Assembly (NCBI GenBank): GCA_903882665.1
Contig: CAIRXW010000023.1
Span: forward strand, 207,596-271,595
Length of the DNA stretch: 64,000 nucleotides
Reading direction: 5' to 3'
From: an uncultured Chlorobiaceae bacterium
GTDB taxonomy: Bacteria; Bacteroidota; Chlorobiia; Chlorobiales; Chlorobiaceae
In this document: piece by piece, positions 37,163 through 46,220 of the stretch
How the letters are laid out: each line of letters starts with the position of its first letter
Position numbering within the stretch: position 1 is the stretch's first letter
Program-made: the position numbers and the translations under genes
The notes under the pieces: model-generated
The model's input: the letters and a program-made list of their open reading frames with translations, nothing else
Told to the model about the DNA's origin: nothing
Databases searched by the model: none

Positions 37163-38486
37163 CACTGGTGTCCGGTTGTTGAAAAAATTAACACTGTTTA
37201 TCGCCTAATAATAAAACAAGTTATGATACGTTTTTGGTCGTCACCGACTTGAAAAAAACTTGTTATTTTTATCATTCCATAATTTTTAGAAAAGGGATGA
37301 TAAATGTATACAGGAAAAACCATTTTTGCTCAACTCCAGGAACATTTGCCTATTCATCAATTTAGAGTTTGTGTCAAACGTTACGGAGGTAATCATAAGG
37401 TACAATCGTTTACCTGCCTGGATCAATATCTCTGTTTATTTTTTGCTCAATTAACCTATCGAGAAAGTCTTCGAGATATTACAACCTGTTTACTTGGTAT
37501 GCAAAACAAACTCTATCATATGGGCATACGAGGTACAATAGCTCGAAGTACATTAGCAGATGCAAATGAAAAACGAGATTGGAGAATTTACCAGGATTTT
37601 GCTCAAATCCTAATTCATCATGCAAGAGAACTATATTGTAAAGATTCATTCGGAGTGACACTTGAAGAAACTGTTTATGCTTTAGATTCGACAACGATTG
37701 ATTTGTGTCTTTCCTTGTTTCCTTGGGCAAAGTTTCGGACACACAAAGGAGCTGTTAAAATGCACACATTATTAGACTTACGAGGCAGTATTCCTTCTTT
37801 TATAGCTATTACTGATGGTAAGGTTCACGATGTAAATATTCTCGATATGCTAATTATTGAACCGGGTTCTTTCTACATTATGGATCGTGGTTATATTGAC
37901 TTTGAGCGATTATTTCATATTAATCAATCTCAAGGATTCTTTGTCACAAGAGGTAAATCAAATTTATGTTTTAGACGACAGTACTCTCACCCCATCGATG
38001 AATCTACCAATGTTCGATGTGACCAAACCATAAAGCTTACAAGTGTTAAATCAGCAAAAGAATATCCGGATAAGATGAGAAGAATCAAGTATGCTGATCC
38101 CGAAACTGGTAAACTGTATGTGTTTTTAACAAATAATTTTACTCTTCCTGCTCAGGCCATTGCACAACTTTATAAAAGCAGGTGGAAGATTGAGCTTTTC
38201 TTTAAATGGATTAAACAACATTTGCGAATCAAGGCATTTTATGGTACTTCAGAAAACGCTGTTAAAACACAAATTTGGACAGCAATCTCAGTATATGTGC
38301 TTATTGCATTAATAAAAAAACGCATGAATTTAGATATATCTCTCTACACGTTTCTACAAATTTTGAGTGTCAGTGTTTTTGAGAAAGTCGATATAAATCA
38401 ATTAGTTACAAATTCTGCTGGCACGATTGAGAATACCTATACCTCTAACCAGTTAGATTTATTCAACTTATAGCCGGACAGTAGTG
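37163..38486 (+). mobile_element. IS4-type insertion sequence
   Basis: About 1.32 kb, bounded by imperfect terminal inverted repeats: CACTGGTGTCCGG on the left (37163-37175) and the complement of CCGGACAGTAGTG on the right (38474-38486), 11 of 13 positions matching. It holds one transposase ORF and is distinctly AT-richer than the chromosome around it. I could not find a convincing target-site duplication, so the exact ends are uncertain by several bases. Confidence 0.75.
37304..38473 (+). CDS. IS4-family DDE transposase
   Basis: Intact 389-aa transposase. The DDE catalytic set can be followed as YALDSTTIDLC (first Asp, near residue 128), FYIMDRGYIDFERLF (second Asp) and the YREK-like region YKSRWKIELFFKWIKQHLRIKAFYG (Glu). 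An N-terminal DUF4372-like start (FAQLQEHLPIHQFRVCVKRYGG) matches IS4 elements common in Bacteroidetes and Chlorobi. The ORF has no frameshift, so the element could be active. An AAAAGGG ribosome binding site precedes the ATG. Codon use is AT-rich, unlike the neighbouring chromosomal genes. Confidence 0.93.
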   Translation: MYTGKTIFAQLQEHLPIHQFRVCVKRYGGNHKVQSFTCLDQYLCLFFAQLTYRESLRDITTCLLGMQNKLYHMGIRGTIARSTLADANEKRDWRIYQDFAQILIHHARELYCKDSFGVTLEETVYALDSTTIDLCLSLFPWAKFRTHKGAVKMHTLLDLRGSIPSFIAITDGKVHDVNILDMLIIEPGSFYIMDRGYIDFERLFHINQSQGFFVTRGKSNLCFRRQYSHPIDESTNVRCDQTIKLTSVKSAKEYPDKMRRIKYADPETGKLYVFLTNNFTLPAQAIAQLYKSRWKIELFFKWIKQHLRIKAFYGTSENAVKTQIWTAISVYVLIALIKKRMNLDISLYTFLQILSVSVFEKVDINQLVTNSAGTIENTYTSNQLDLFNL

Positions 38487-38592
38487 GAGATCTATATCAA
38501 AATCACTATGGGTGCTCCCGGCACAAGTGTCATCTGTATTTCATTTCATATTGCTGAACATAAAATCTCGTATCCATTTAAAAGTTAAAACG

Positions 38593-39600
38593 ATGAGAAG
38601 CCCGATAACAGGCAGGGAAATGACCCTGAAACGGGAACAGCGGATCATGGGATTCCGTAAAAATAACTATCCGGTTCAATACCACTATTACTACTGCAAC
38701 GATAGTAAGCAGCAGTTCACCAGCACTGAGCTTGATGAGATTAACCTGATTCAGGTGTACAATCAGTACCGGGATGAGCATAACCTCCCTTTTCCGGAAG
38801 AGATAAGCGCAATAAGGGCGTCCTACGAATTGTCAGCAGCCAAAATTGCGGAAATACTCGGGTTAGGAACAAACACCTACCGAAACTATGAGCAGGGTGA
38901 GGTTCCCAGTGAATCGAATGCCCGACTGATACAGGTTGCTCAAGAGCCGGAGGAGTTTAAGAAAATTGTACACCTGAGTGGCGCTTTGCAGGGAAAACAA
39001 CAGGAAAAACTGACTGCGAGGATTGAACACCTGATAGAAAGTCGTAAAAAAACAAGTTGTGTTGATCTTGAAGAGTATTTTCTTGGTTCAAAACTGCCCG
39101 ATGAATATTCCGGTTACAGAAGACCCTGCCTCGGAAAACTCTGCGAAATGGTTCTCTTTTTTGCGGAACAACTTAAACCATGGAAGACCAAGCTGAACAA
39201 ACTGCTCTTCTATGCTGATTTCCTGCACTTTAAAACAACCGGATATTCGATCAGTGGCACCCGTTATTGTGCAATTTCCATGGGCCCGGTACCGGATAAT
39301 TTTAACAGCATATTTGAGTGGATTGAAAAACAGGGTGATGTCACTGTTGAAGAAAAGGAATTTCACAATGGCGGAACAGGTGAACAATTTTTTCCTGGAA
39401 ATGGTCGTACATTCAATGCCAAAATGTTTTCAGCGGAAGAGCTGCATACGTTAACAATAGTAGCCGAAACTTTTTCCCGTATCAGTACCAGAGAAATTAT
39501 CAGGATCAGCCATGAAGAAAAAGCATGGATTGAAAATGTTCACGCAAAGAGCCAGATGATCAGCTACCTCAAGTACGGGTTTGACTTGAAAGCCGTTTAA
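38593..39600 (+). CDS. Panacea (DUF4065/SocA-like) antitoxin with MqsA-like N-terminus
   Basis: About 335 aa from ATG 38593; the track's start at 38512 is less likely. The N-terminal 50 residues (MRSPITGREMTLKREQ...YHYYYCNDSKQQFTSTELDEINLIQVYNQYR) resemble the MqsA-type zinc domain but keep only one cysteine. A helix-turn-helix follows (IRASYELSAAKIAEILGLGTNTYRNYEQGEVPS). The C-terminal part is the Panacea domain (KLNKLLFYADFLHFKTTGYSISGTRYCAISMGPVPDNF). Panacea proteins are antitoxins that neutralise varied toxins, normally as two-gene operons. Here the neighbours are an IS 107 nt upstream and a convergent MFS gene, so the toxin is absent, separated or degraded. Confidence 0.85.
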   Translation: MRSPITGREMTLKREQRIMGFRKNNYPVQYHYYYCNDSKQQFTSTELDEINLIQVYNQYRDEHNLPFPEEISAIRASYELSAAKIAEILGLGTNTYRNYEQGEVPSESNARLIQVAQEPEEFKKIVHLSGALQGKQQEKLTARIEHLIESRKKTSCVDLEEYFLGSKLPDEYSGYRRPCLGKLCEMVLFFAEQLKPWKTKLNKLLFYADFLHFKTTGYSISGTRYCAISMGPVPDNFNSIFEWIEKQGDVTVEEKEFHNGGTGEQFFPGNGRTFNAKMFSAEELHTLTIVAETFSRISTREIIRISHEEKAWIENVHAKSQMISYLKYGFDLKAV

Positions 39601-39603
39601 GCA

Positions 39604-40914
39604 TTACGACGCCTGGTAGCTGCTATAGGCCTTGCGTACCCCACGGCTGGTAAAAATGAGTGTCACCGCCGCCAGAATTGTTACGAGACAGCCGAGGCGG
39701 ATGGCAAACCCGGTGCCGAAGTGTTCGGAGAGATAGCCTATTTCAAGGTTGCCAATTGGCATGAAGCCCATGAAAATCATCATGTAGAGGCTCATCACCC
39801 TGCCACGGAAACGGTCGTCAACAGTGCTCTGGATGGTGGCGCTGATGGTTGATACGGCTGAAACAAGCCCGAATCCGCTGACAAAGAGAAAGGCAAGCGC
39901 CACAGGAAGTGCGGTAGTATAGGTAAAGCCGATAAGGGCGAGAGCGAAGAGGATTGTTCCGCCGGCAATAAAGACAAGGCGGTCAATCTTTCGGGAGTAG
40001 ATGGAGACGAGCACGGTGCCAACAACCGAGCCGAGACCCGACACGCCGTAGAGGTAGCCCATGCCTGACGCATCCATGCCGAAGGTACGCTTGGCAATAA
40101 CAGGCAGCATGGTAACGTAAGACCATGCAAAAATTGAGATGACCGCAATAAACAAGATACTTGTTCTGATCAGTGGATGATTCCAGGAATAGTGCAGCCC
40201 CTCCCTGATTGCCTGCAGGGGATTCTGTGTGTTTTTTGCGACCGGCTCTTTTTGCGTGTTCTTCATGGAGAGCAGGGAGAGGAGAACGGCAAAAAAACTG
40301 ACCCCGTTGACCAGAAAGGCGCTGCCCGTACCGGTAGCCGATATCAAAAAACCGGCAATGGCGGGCCCGATAACCCGTGAAACGTTATAGATCGCTGAAT
40401 TCATGGCAATGGCTGAGGGGAGATGTTCCCGCTCCACAATTTCGCTGAGAAAAGCCTGGAGTGCGGGCACGTTGAGGGCATTCACACAGCCAAGAAGAAA
40501 TGAAAGCACAAGAATAATCCAGATAGTCACCGTACCAGTCACAGCAAAAATGCCAAGGATAAACGCAAGCAGCATGGCCGCAGACTGCGTCCAGAGCAGA
40601 ATGGTGCGCCTTGGATAACGGTCAACAACAACGCCTCCAAAGAGAGAGAGAAAGAGGGTTGGCAGTGTGGAGGCCGCAGCGGCAAGCCCCACGTCAAAGG
40701 CTGAACCGGTTATTTCGAGCACCAGCCACCCCTGCGCCACCATCTGTATCCAGGTGCCAACCATAGAGATCACCTGCCCCGGAAAATAGCGCCGGAAATT
40801 CTGACTCTCAAAGGCGGGAAACGCTGAAAGCAGTTGGCCGGAAAGGCCTCGACGCCTTCGAGGCTCCGTCATTTCAGGATTGGTTGGGGTGGCCGGTTCA
40901 GCAGGTAAAATCAT
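39604..40914 (-). CDS. MFS exporter (MFS_3 / EntS-like)
   Basis: Major facilitator superfamily protein of 436 aa with about 12 hydrophobic segments and a polar N-terminus of about 30 residues. FESQNFRRYFPGQVISMVGTWIQMVAQGWLVLEITGSAFDVGL is the signature of the MFS_3 group, which includes the enterobactin exporter EntS and drug or siderophore efflux pumps. VVVDRYPRRTILL is the loop 2-3 motif. It converges on the Panacea gene with a 3-nt gap. It stands alone, so the substrate is not indicated. ATG 40872 (MTEPRRRRG) is an alternative start. Confidence 0.9.
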   Translation of the reverse strand: MILPAEPATPTNPEMTEPRRRRGLSGQLLSAFPAFESQNFRRYFPGQVISMVGTWIQMVAQGWLVLEITGSAFDVGLAAAASTLPTLFLSLFGGVVVDRYPRRTILLWTQSAAMLLAFILGIFAVTGTVTIWIILVLSFLLGCVNALNVPALQAFLSEIVEREHLPSAIAMNSAIYNVSRVIGPAIAGFLISATGTGSAFLVNGVSFFAVLLSLLSMKNTQKEPVAKNTQNPLQAIREGLHYSWNHPLIRTSILFIAVISIFAWSYVTMLPVIAKRTFGMDASGMGYLYGVSGLGSVVGTVLVSIYSRKIDRLVFIAGGTILFALALIGFTYTTALPVALAFLFVSGFGLVSAVSTISATIQSTVDDRFRGRVMSLYMMIFMGFMPIGNLEIGYLSEHFGTGFAIRLGCLVTILAAVTLIFTSRGVRKAYSSYQAS

Positions 40915-41181
40915 CGCATCAAAACATCTTCAGTTATACTCATTCTTCAGCGTTCAAAGGTATCAAAAGAAAGCGAAATCTCTTGCTGATTTAGCACCGA
41001 TACCAGAGAAAACAGGTTACGGCTGAAAGCGAAGAGCCATCGGCTGATTGATCATAAGAGATGCAATTCTCTTCCTCTTTCAAAAGAAATAGCCGTACAT
41101 TAACGCAGCCATTACCGATGACAATGGTGATGGTCATTGTGTTAATTTTTATCAACAACAATAAAAAAAGGAGTTTTTCCA
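40915..41181. other. Divergent promoter region of MFS and acetate-transporter genes
   Basis: A 267-nt gap. ACAATG-GTGATGGT-CATTGT (41121-41140) is a 6-bp inverted repeat 42 nt before the plus-strand start and could be an operator. AAAAAAAGGAG lies 8 nt before the ATG at 41182 and is a clear ribosome binding site. No ORF is convincing. Confidence 0.4.
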
Positions 41182-41727
41182 ATGAATGTTGTTAATCCGG
41201 AAGCTATCGGGTTGTTCGGGCTGATGATCACCGTCTGGGTGTTCGGACTTGAACAGTTGGGATTCGGGCTTGACAAAGAGACAGATCACGCAAAACTGGG
41301 ACGCAATCTTGCCCATATCGCCCTCTGGTTCGGCGGTGTTGCTCAGCTTTTCACGGCTGCCTGCATGTATCTGTTCGACATGGGGTTGCCTGCTGACATC
41401 AGGATTTACCTCGGCACCATCTTTGCTACATACGGGCTTTTCTGGGTTATTGTCGCCATGCATTTCTACAACCCCGGCGACAAAAAAATCTATGCCCACA
41501 TGTTTCTCGGCATTTTTTTCATCACGGCGGTTTTCAGCTACAAGGCCATTCTTCTTGGTAAAATCTGGCCTTTAGCCACGGTGCTGCTCCTCATCAACCT
41601 GCTGACCATCCTGCTGCCGTTTACGTGGTACAAACAGAACACTGTCATTACAAAGATCTGTGGCGCAACGAATGTTGCTATCGGCCTTTGCGCCATTCCA
41701 CTGCTCTTCAAAGCCCTGGGCGTGTAA
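41182..41727 (+). CDS. Acetate uptake transporter family protein (GPR1/FUN34/YaaH, SatP-like)
   Basis: Membrane protein of 181 aa with six predicted hydrophobic segments. NPEAIGLFGLMITVWVFGLEQLGFG at the N-terminus corresponds to the NPAPLGL signature of the AceTr/SatP family, which moves acetate and other short monocarboxylates with protons. The length is typical (about 180-200 aa). A strong ribosome binding site (GGAG) precedes it. In a green sulfur bacterium acetate is photoassimilated, so uptake fits known physiology. The AmiS/UreI family, also six-TM, is the alternative assignment. A strong hairpin follows the gene. Confidence 0.78.
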   Translation: MNVVNPEAIGLFGLMITVWVFGLEQLGFGLDKETDHAKLGRNLAHIALWFGGVAQLFTAACMYLFDMGLPADIRIYLGTIFATYGLFWVIVAMHFYNPGDKKIYAHMFLGIFFITAVFSYKAILLGKIWPLATVLLLINLLTILLPFTWYKQNTVITKICGATNVAIGLCAIPLLFKALGV

Positions 41728-41745
41728 CCCTTCTTGCCCATCTTG

Positions 41746-41780
41746 CCCGAAACAGCCATCAGTTTTACGGCTGTTTCGGG
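41746..41780 (+). terminator. Strong hairpin after the acetate-transporter gene
   Basis: CCCGAAACAGCC and GGCTGTTTCGGG form a perfect 12-bp stem with an 11-nt loop, starting 19 nt after the stop codon. No T-run follows, so it may act as an mRNA 3' stabiliser or a factor-dependent terminator. Confidence 0.65.
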
Positions 41781-41944
41781 CCGCACCGATAACCACCCCA
41801 CGTTTCAGCTCCATAAACTCTGCTCTGATTATCTTTTTACTCCTTACACGTCAATTGCTTATTTTGACGTTCGTTCTCGTATTTCAACGAGGCAAAAAAA
41901 ACTGATCCGCTGAAAAAAAAGACATTGCCCGAACAGGTTAGCCA

Positions 41945-44900
41945 ATGATTGCACTGCATATCTCCATATTTGACGGCTTCCCGTTCCTTTGGAGCGAGGG
42001 AAAGAAGATCGGTATGCTGAAAGAGTTGCGACTGGCAATGGATGGCATTCGCATGATTTCCCTGCGCAGCAACACCACAAAAGAGTTTTGTGTCTGGCTG
42101 CCCTGCAGGGAAGAAAAACCTGTTCCATCTTCTCCGCTTGTCGGCACAGGGCCCGAAATGATGGGCGAAGAGAGCCTCAAAGCGTTTCCGATTACTGCGC
42201 TTCGGCTGAATGCCACGTCTCTGCATGAGCTTTCCCTGCTCTCCGAAAAGGGCAACATTCCCGGAAGTGGCGTCATCTTCGGAAGCTCTCTCCTCTGGAT
42301 ACGGCAAGTTCGAAAAATTGCACTGAATATCATCAGAAGCCAGTCGCTGCTGCCTTCGATGGTCAGAAAAGATACATTCCAGGAGGCCCTGTGGCAGCCG
42401 TTCCCCGACAGCACGACATCCCTTGCGCTGGAAAAACTTGCGGAGACCATGCCTGCGGTATGCCGTTCGCTCAGCCGTACCAACACGCAACCACCGGAAG
42501 AGCCAAAACGGTTGGCGCTCCGGCGGCTTCTCTCTTTCATCGTCAATGTGCTGGTACGTCCTCTGGAGAAAGCGGGTACACCAAAAATCACCGAATTCGA
42601 GAGCGTCCATGATGCATGGCTTCATGCGCTGTCGAGCAGTGATGCACGGTTGAACTGGAAAAATGAGCAGGAGCTTGAACAGTTTGCCTGTCAACTCAAC
42701 GCATGGCGCCGTCCAATTGAGATCCATGAACGCTCACCCTTCAGGTTCTGCTTTCAATTGACCGAGCCCGCGCTGAAAGGGAAAAAACAGGATCGCTGGC
42801 ATGTCGGCTATCAACTGCAATTGAAAGCTGACCCAAGCCTGATTCTCAACGCCGGGGATCTCTGGAACCCCGAGAGCGCTGCATCACAGCACGCTTCTTC
42901 CTGCTCCTCCGATTATACCGAATTCATGCTCACGGCACTGGGGCAAGCCTCCGGCCGCAGTCACCCAAAGCCTGAAAAAGAAAAATCCGGGCGGTTTCGA
43001 TCTTGCTACAGAGGGCGCATACCAATTTTTGCTGGAATATGCCGAGCTGCTGCGAAGCGCCGGATTTGTGGTCATGCTTCCCTCGTGGTGGAGCAGTCGC
43101 AGGGCGCTCAACCGTATCGGAATCAAAACGAAAGTGAAACTTCCTGCCATGAAGGGAAGCGGATCGGGTCTCACGCTGGAAAGCATGGTTGCCTGCGATT
43201 ATGCCGCAGCAATCGGCAATGAAGAACTTGACTTACAGGAACTGAAAACGCTGGCCGAATTGAAAGCTCCACTGGTGAAAGTGCGCGGGCAGTGGACACA
43301 GATTGACCATAAGGCGCTTCTCAATGCCCTGCATTTTCTTGAAAAAAATCCAACGGGTGAGCTTTCTGCCAGAGAACTTCTCGGAACAGCGCTTGGAGCA
43401 GAGAAAAAGGAGGATGCTCACTTTATCAGGTCGGTTGAAATCGAAGGGTGGCTTCAGGAGCTGCTTGAAAAGCTCTCGAACCAGGGCCAGTTTGAACTGC
43501 TTCCACCACCAGGGCATTTTCAGGGAACGCTTCGCGCCTATCAGGAGCGGGGGTTTTCATGGCTCTCATTTCTCCGCAAGTGGGGGCTTGGCGCCTGCCT
43601 TGCGGACGACATGGGCCTTGGCAAAACCATCCAGACACTTGCACTGCTGCAACGCGAGCGTGAGCTGGGAGAAAAACGGGCGGTGCTCCTGATTTGCCCC
43701 ACCTCGGTCGTCAACAACTGGCGAAAGGAGGCTGAACGCTTCACTCCGGATTTGGCCGTGCTGATACATCACGGTGGCGACCGGATGAAAACCGCAGATT
43801 TTCGCAAAGCAGCCAATGCGTCAGCTCTTGTTATTTCGAGTTACGGACTCTTGCAACGCGACCTCGAATTTCTGTCGAAGGTTCCCTGGGCGGGCATTAT
43901 TCTGGATGAAGCGCAGAACATCAAAAATCCCGAGACAAAACAGTCGAAAGCCGCCAGAACCATCAAGGCCGATTACCGCATTGCCCTGACCGGTACGCCG
44001 GTTGAAAATCATGTCGGTGACCTCTGGGCGCTGATGGATTTTCTCAATCCCGGCTTTCTCGGCACCCAGCATTTTTTCAGGCAGAACTTCTATCTCCCGA
44101 TACAGTGGTATGGCGACAGCGAGGCATCGACACGGCTGAAATCACTCACCGGGCCCTTTATTTTGCGCCGTATGAAGACAGACAAGACGATTATCTCCGA
44201 TCTGCCCGACAAGATTGAAATGAAGGAGTATTGCACGCTGACCAAAGAGCAGGCCTCGCTCTACAAGGCTGTTGTTGATGAACTGCAGGAGAAAATCGAG
44301 GGCGCCGAAGGCATTGATCGGCGGGGTTTGGTGCTGGCGCTGCTGGTGAAACTCAAGCAAGTCTGCAACCACCCGGCACATTTTCTCGGCGACAATTCTG
44401 CCATTGAACATCGCTCAGGCAAAATAAAACGGCTGACAGAGCTGCTTTGCGACATCCGCGAAGCGGGCGAGAAAACATTGCTCTTTACCCAGTTTACCCA
44501 AATGGGCACAATGCTCCAGCACTATCTTCAGGATCTCTACGGCGAAGAGGTACTCTTTCTGCACGGTGGAGTAACAAAAAAAAGGCGGGATGAGATGGTG
44601 GAGAGCTTTCAGCAGGAGGGGAACAATGGGCCTGCAATCTTTATCCTCTCACTGAAAGCGGGAGGAACAGGCCTGAACCTGACAGGCGCCAACCACGTCG
44701 TTCACTTCGACCGGTGGTGGAACCCGGCGGTGGAGAATCAGGCGACCGATCGCGCCTTCCGTATCGGGCAGCACAAAAATGTGGAAGTCCATAAATTTAT
44801 TACAACAGGCACCCTCGAAGAGCGCATTGATGAGATGATTGAGAAAAAAACAACGGTCGCCGGGCAGGTTCTCGGAACGGGAGAGCAGTGGCTGACCGAA

Positions 44901-44960
44901 CTGTCGAACAATGATCTGCGCAACCTGATTATGCTCAGTCAGGACGCAATAGGAGAGTAA
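41945..44960 (+). pseudogene. SNF2-family helicase interrupted by a +1 frameshift
   Basis: Two overlapping frames together make one bacterial SNF2 helicase of about 1000 aa. Frame 1 (41945-about 42960) encodes the SNF2-associated N-terminal domain up to YTEFMLTALGQASG. Its downstream tail is unnatural. Frame 2, traced upstream of the track start at 43029, continues with VTQSLKKKNPGGFDLATEGAYQFLLEYAELL and runs to 44960 with ADDMGLGKTIQTLALL (motif I), ILDEAQNIKNPETKQ (II), LTGTPVENHVGDLW (III) and the C-terminal FTQFTQMGTML and NPAVENQATDRAFRIGQ. One extra base near 42955-42962 explains the break. It may be a real mutation, a sequencing error or recoding. It is followed 6 nt later by its usual SWIM partner. 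Confidence 0.85.
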
Positions 44961-44966
44961 CGGTTA

Positions 44967-45851
44967 ATGGCATACTATTGGTATAAAAGGCCCACATTGT
45001 CAGCCCCAAAAGCAGTGACCGGTGGCATAAAGGCCCAGAACAAAAAGAGAGCATTTGGCCAAACCTGGTGGGGGAAACAGTGGATTACAACACTTGAGCA
45101 CTTTAATATCGGCGAAAGGATTACTCGCGGAAAATCGTACGCCCGAAAGGGGCAGGTGACTGACCTTGTCATCACGGCCAAAAAGGGAGTCTTGGCAAAA
45201 GTGCAGGGTTCAAGAGTCCGCCCCTATAAGGTCTCCATCACTCTGACGCCCTACTCAAAAAGAGCGACTGAGTTTTTGACACAAAAGCTTACCTCTAAAC
45301 ACATCTACATCGCACAACTCCTCAGTGGAGAGATGCCTGAAAATCTTGACCGCGTATTCAAAACCGCAGGGTTCTCCCTCTTTCCCGAAAAATACAACGA
45401 TTTGACCACCACCTGTTCGTGCCCTGACTACTCGAACCCCTGCAAACACATTGCCGCCGTCTTTTATCTGATGGCAGAGGCCTTTGACCAGGATCCTTTT
45501 CTCCTCTTCACCCTGCGCGGAATCGACAAGGAGGAGTTTCTCAAGAAAATCGGCTACAAACGCCAGGCCGCAGGAGGTGATGAACCCCAGGCACTTCCGG
45601 AACCACTCCCTTCCGACCATGGTACGTTCTGGGGATATAAACCCTTACCCGATCCGCTATTTACTCATACCTCACCTGTAGTACACGCCTCAATGGCAAA
45701 ACGGCTTGGCGCAATTCCTTACTGGCGCTCCTCCAAAAACTTCATAAGTATTATGGAGACCACTTATGCCCGTGCCTCTCTGTTCGCTGAAAAAATGATC
45801 GACATACAAACCGCCGAACAAGAAAAAAACGCATCAAAAAACAGTGACTGA
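44967..45851 (+). CDS. SWIM zinc-finger protein (SNF2-associated)
   Basis: A 294-aa cytoplasmic protein with the SWIM motif CSCPDYSNPCKHIAAVFY (CxC...CxH, near residues 151-161), a zinc-binding fold thought to contact DNA or proteins. The N-terminus AFGQTWWGKQWITTLEHF is the conserved start of the SWIM proteins that accompany bacterial SNF2 helicases. It lies 6 nt after the helicase gene with its own GGAGAG ribosome binding site, so the pair is one operon. The C-terminal 100 residues are not recognised. It is intact although the helicase reading frame is broken. Confidence 0.88.
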   Translation: MAYYWYKRPTLSAPKAVTGGIKAQNKKRAFGQTWWGKQWITTLEHFNIGERITRGKSYARKGQVTDLVITAKKGVLAKVQGSRVRPYKVSITLTPYSKRATEFLTQKLTSKHIYIAQLLSGEMPENLDRVFKTAGFSLFPEKYNDLTTTCSCPDYSNPCKHIAAVFYLMAEAFDQDPFLLFTLRGIDKEEFLKKIGYKRQAAGGDEPQALPEPLPSDHGTFWGYKPLPDPLFTHTSPVVHASMAKRLGAIPYWRSSKNFISIMETTYARASLFAEKMIDIQTAEQEKNASKNSD

Positions 45852-45903
45852 ATGGAGGTTTTTTGCAGATTCCGACTGATTTGCTATTATAAATGAAGGT
45901 CTT

Positions 45904-46152
45904 ATGACTTTTTTTCACGTACTAAAACTCTTACATGCCATGAGCGCTCATATCTATAAGAAAATCGAACTGGTAGGAACTTCAGCAACAAGCATTGAGG
46001 AGGCCGTCAATAATGCCGTTGCCAAAGCGGCTGAATCGATCAGAAACATTCGCTGGGTTGAGATTCTTGAAACCCGTTGCCATGTTGAGGAGCAGAAAGT
46101 TGCCTACTGGCAGGTAACCGTTAAAATCGGCTTTACCCTCGACGAAAACTGA
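45904..46152 (+). CDS. Dodecin flavin-binding protein
   Basis: Small dodecameric flavoprotein that stores or buffers flavins. The core IYKKIELVGTSATSIEEAVNNAVAKAAESIRNIRWVEILETRCHVEEQKVAYWQVTVKIGF covers the whole family, with the flavin-stacking Trp in RWVEI. Homologous sequence begins at MSAHIYKK (ATG 45940), but the ATG at 45904 has the better ribosome binding site (GAAGG), so a 12-residue extension is possible. It lies 52 nt after the SWIM gene and is followed by a strong bidirectional terminator. Confidence 0.93.
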   Translation: MTFFHVLKLLHAMSAHIYKKIELVGTSATSIEEAVNNAVAKAAESIRNIRWVEILETRCHVEEQKVAYWQVTVKIGFTLDEN

Positions 46153-46171
46153 TTAAAACTGACTGGTGAGC

Positions 46172-46206
46172 AAAAAAAAGGCGCCCTCGCAGGCGCCTTT
46201 TTCTTC
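46172..46206. terminator. Bidirectional terminator between dodecin and pckG
   Basis: AAAAAAAA-GGCGCC-CTCGCA-GGCGCC-TTTTT: a GC-rich 6-bp stem extended by A-T pairs, with T-runs in both directions. It serves the convergent dodecin and pckG genes. Confidence 0.9.
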
Positions 46207-46220
46207 TTAAAAAAAAATCA

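Noticed and set aside
41837-42727. Minus-strand ORF of 296 aa
   Set aside because: Antisense to the SNF2 N-terminal part; no recognisable domain.
42940-42970. Programmed frameshift in the SNF2 gene
   Set aside because: No slippery heptamer, stall codon or stimulatory hairpin is evident, so mutation or sequencing error is the simpler reading.
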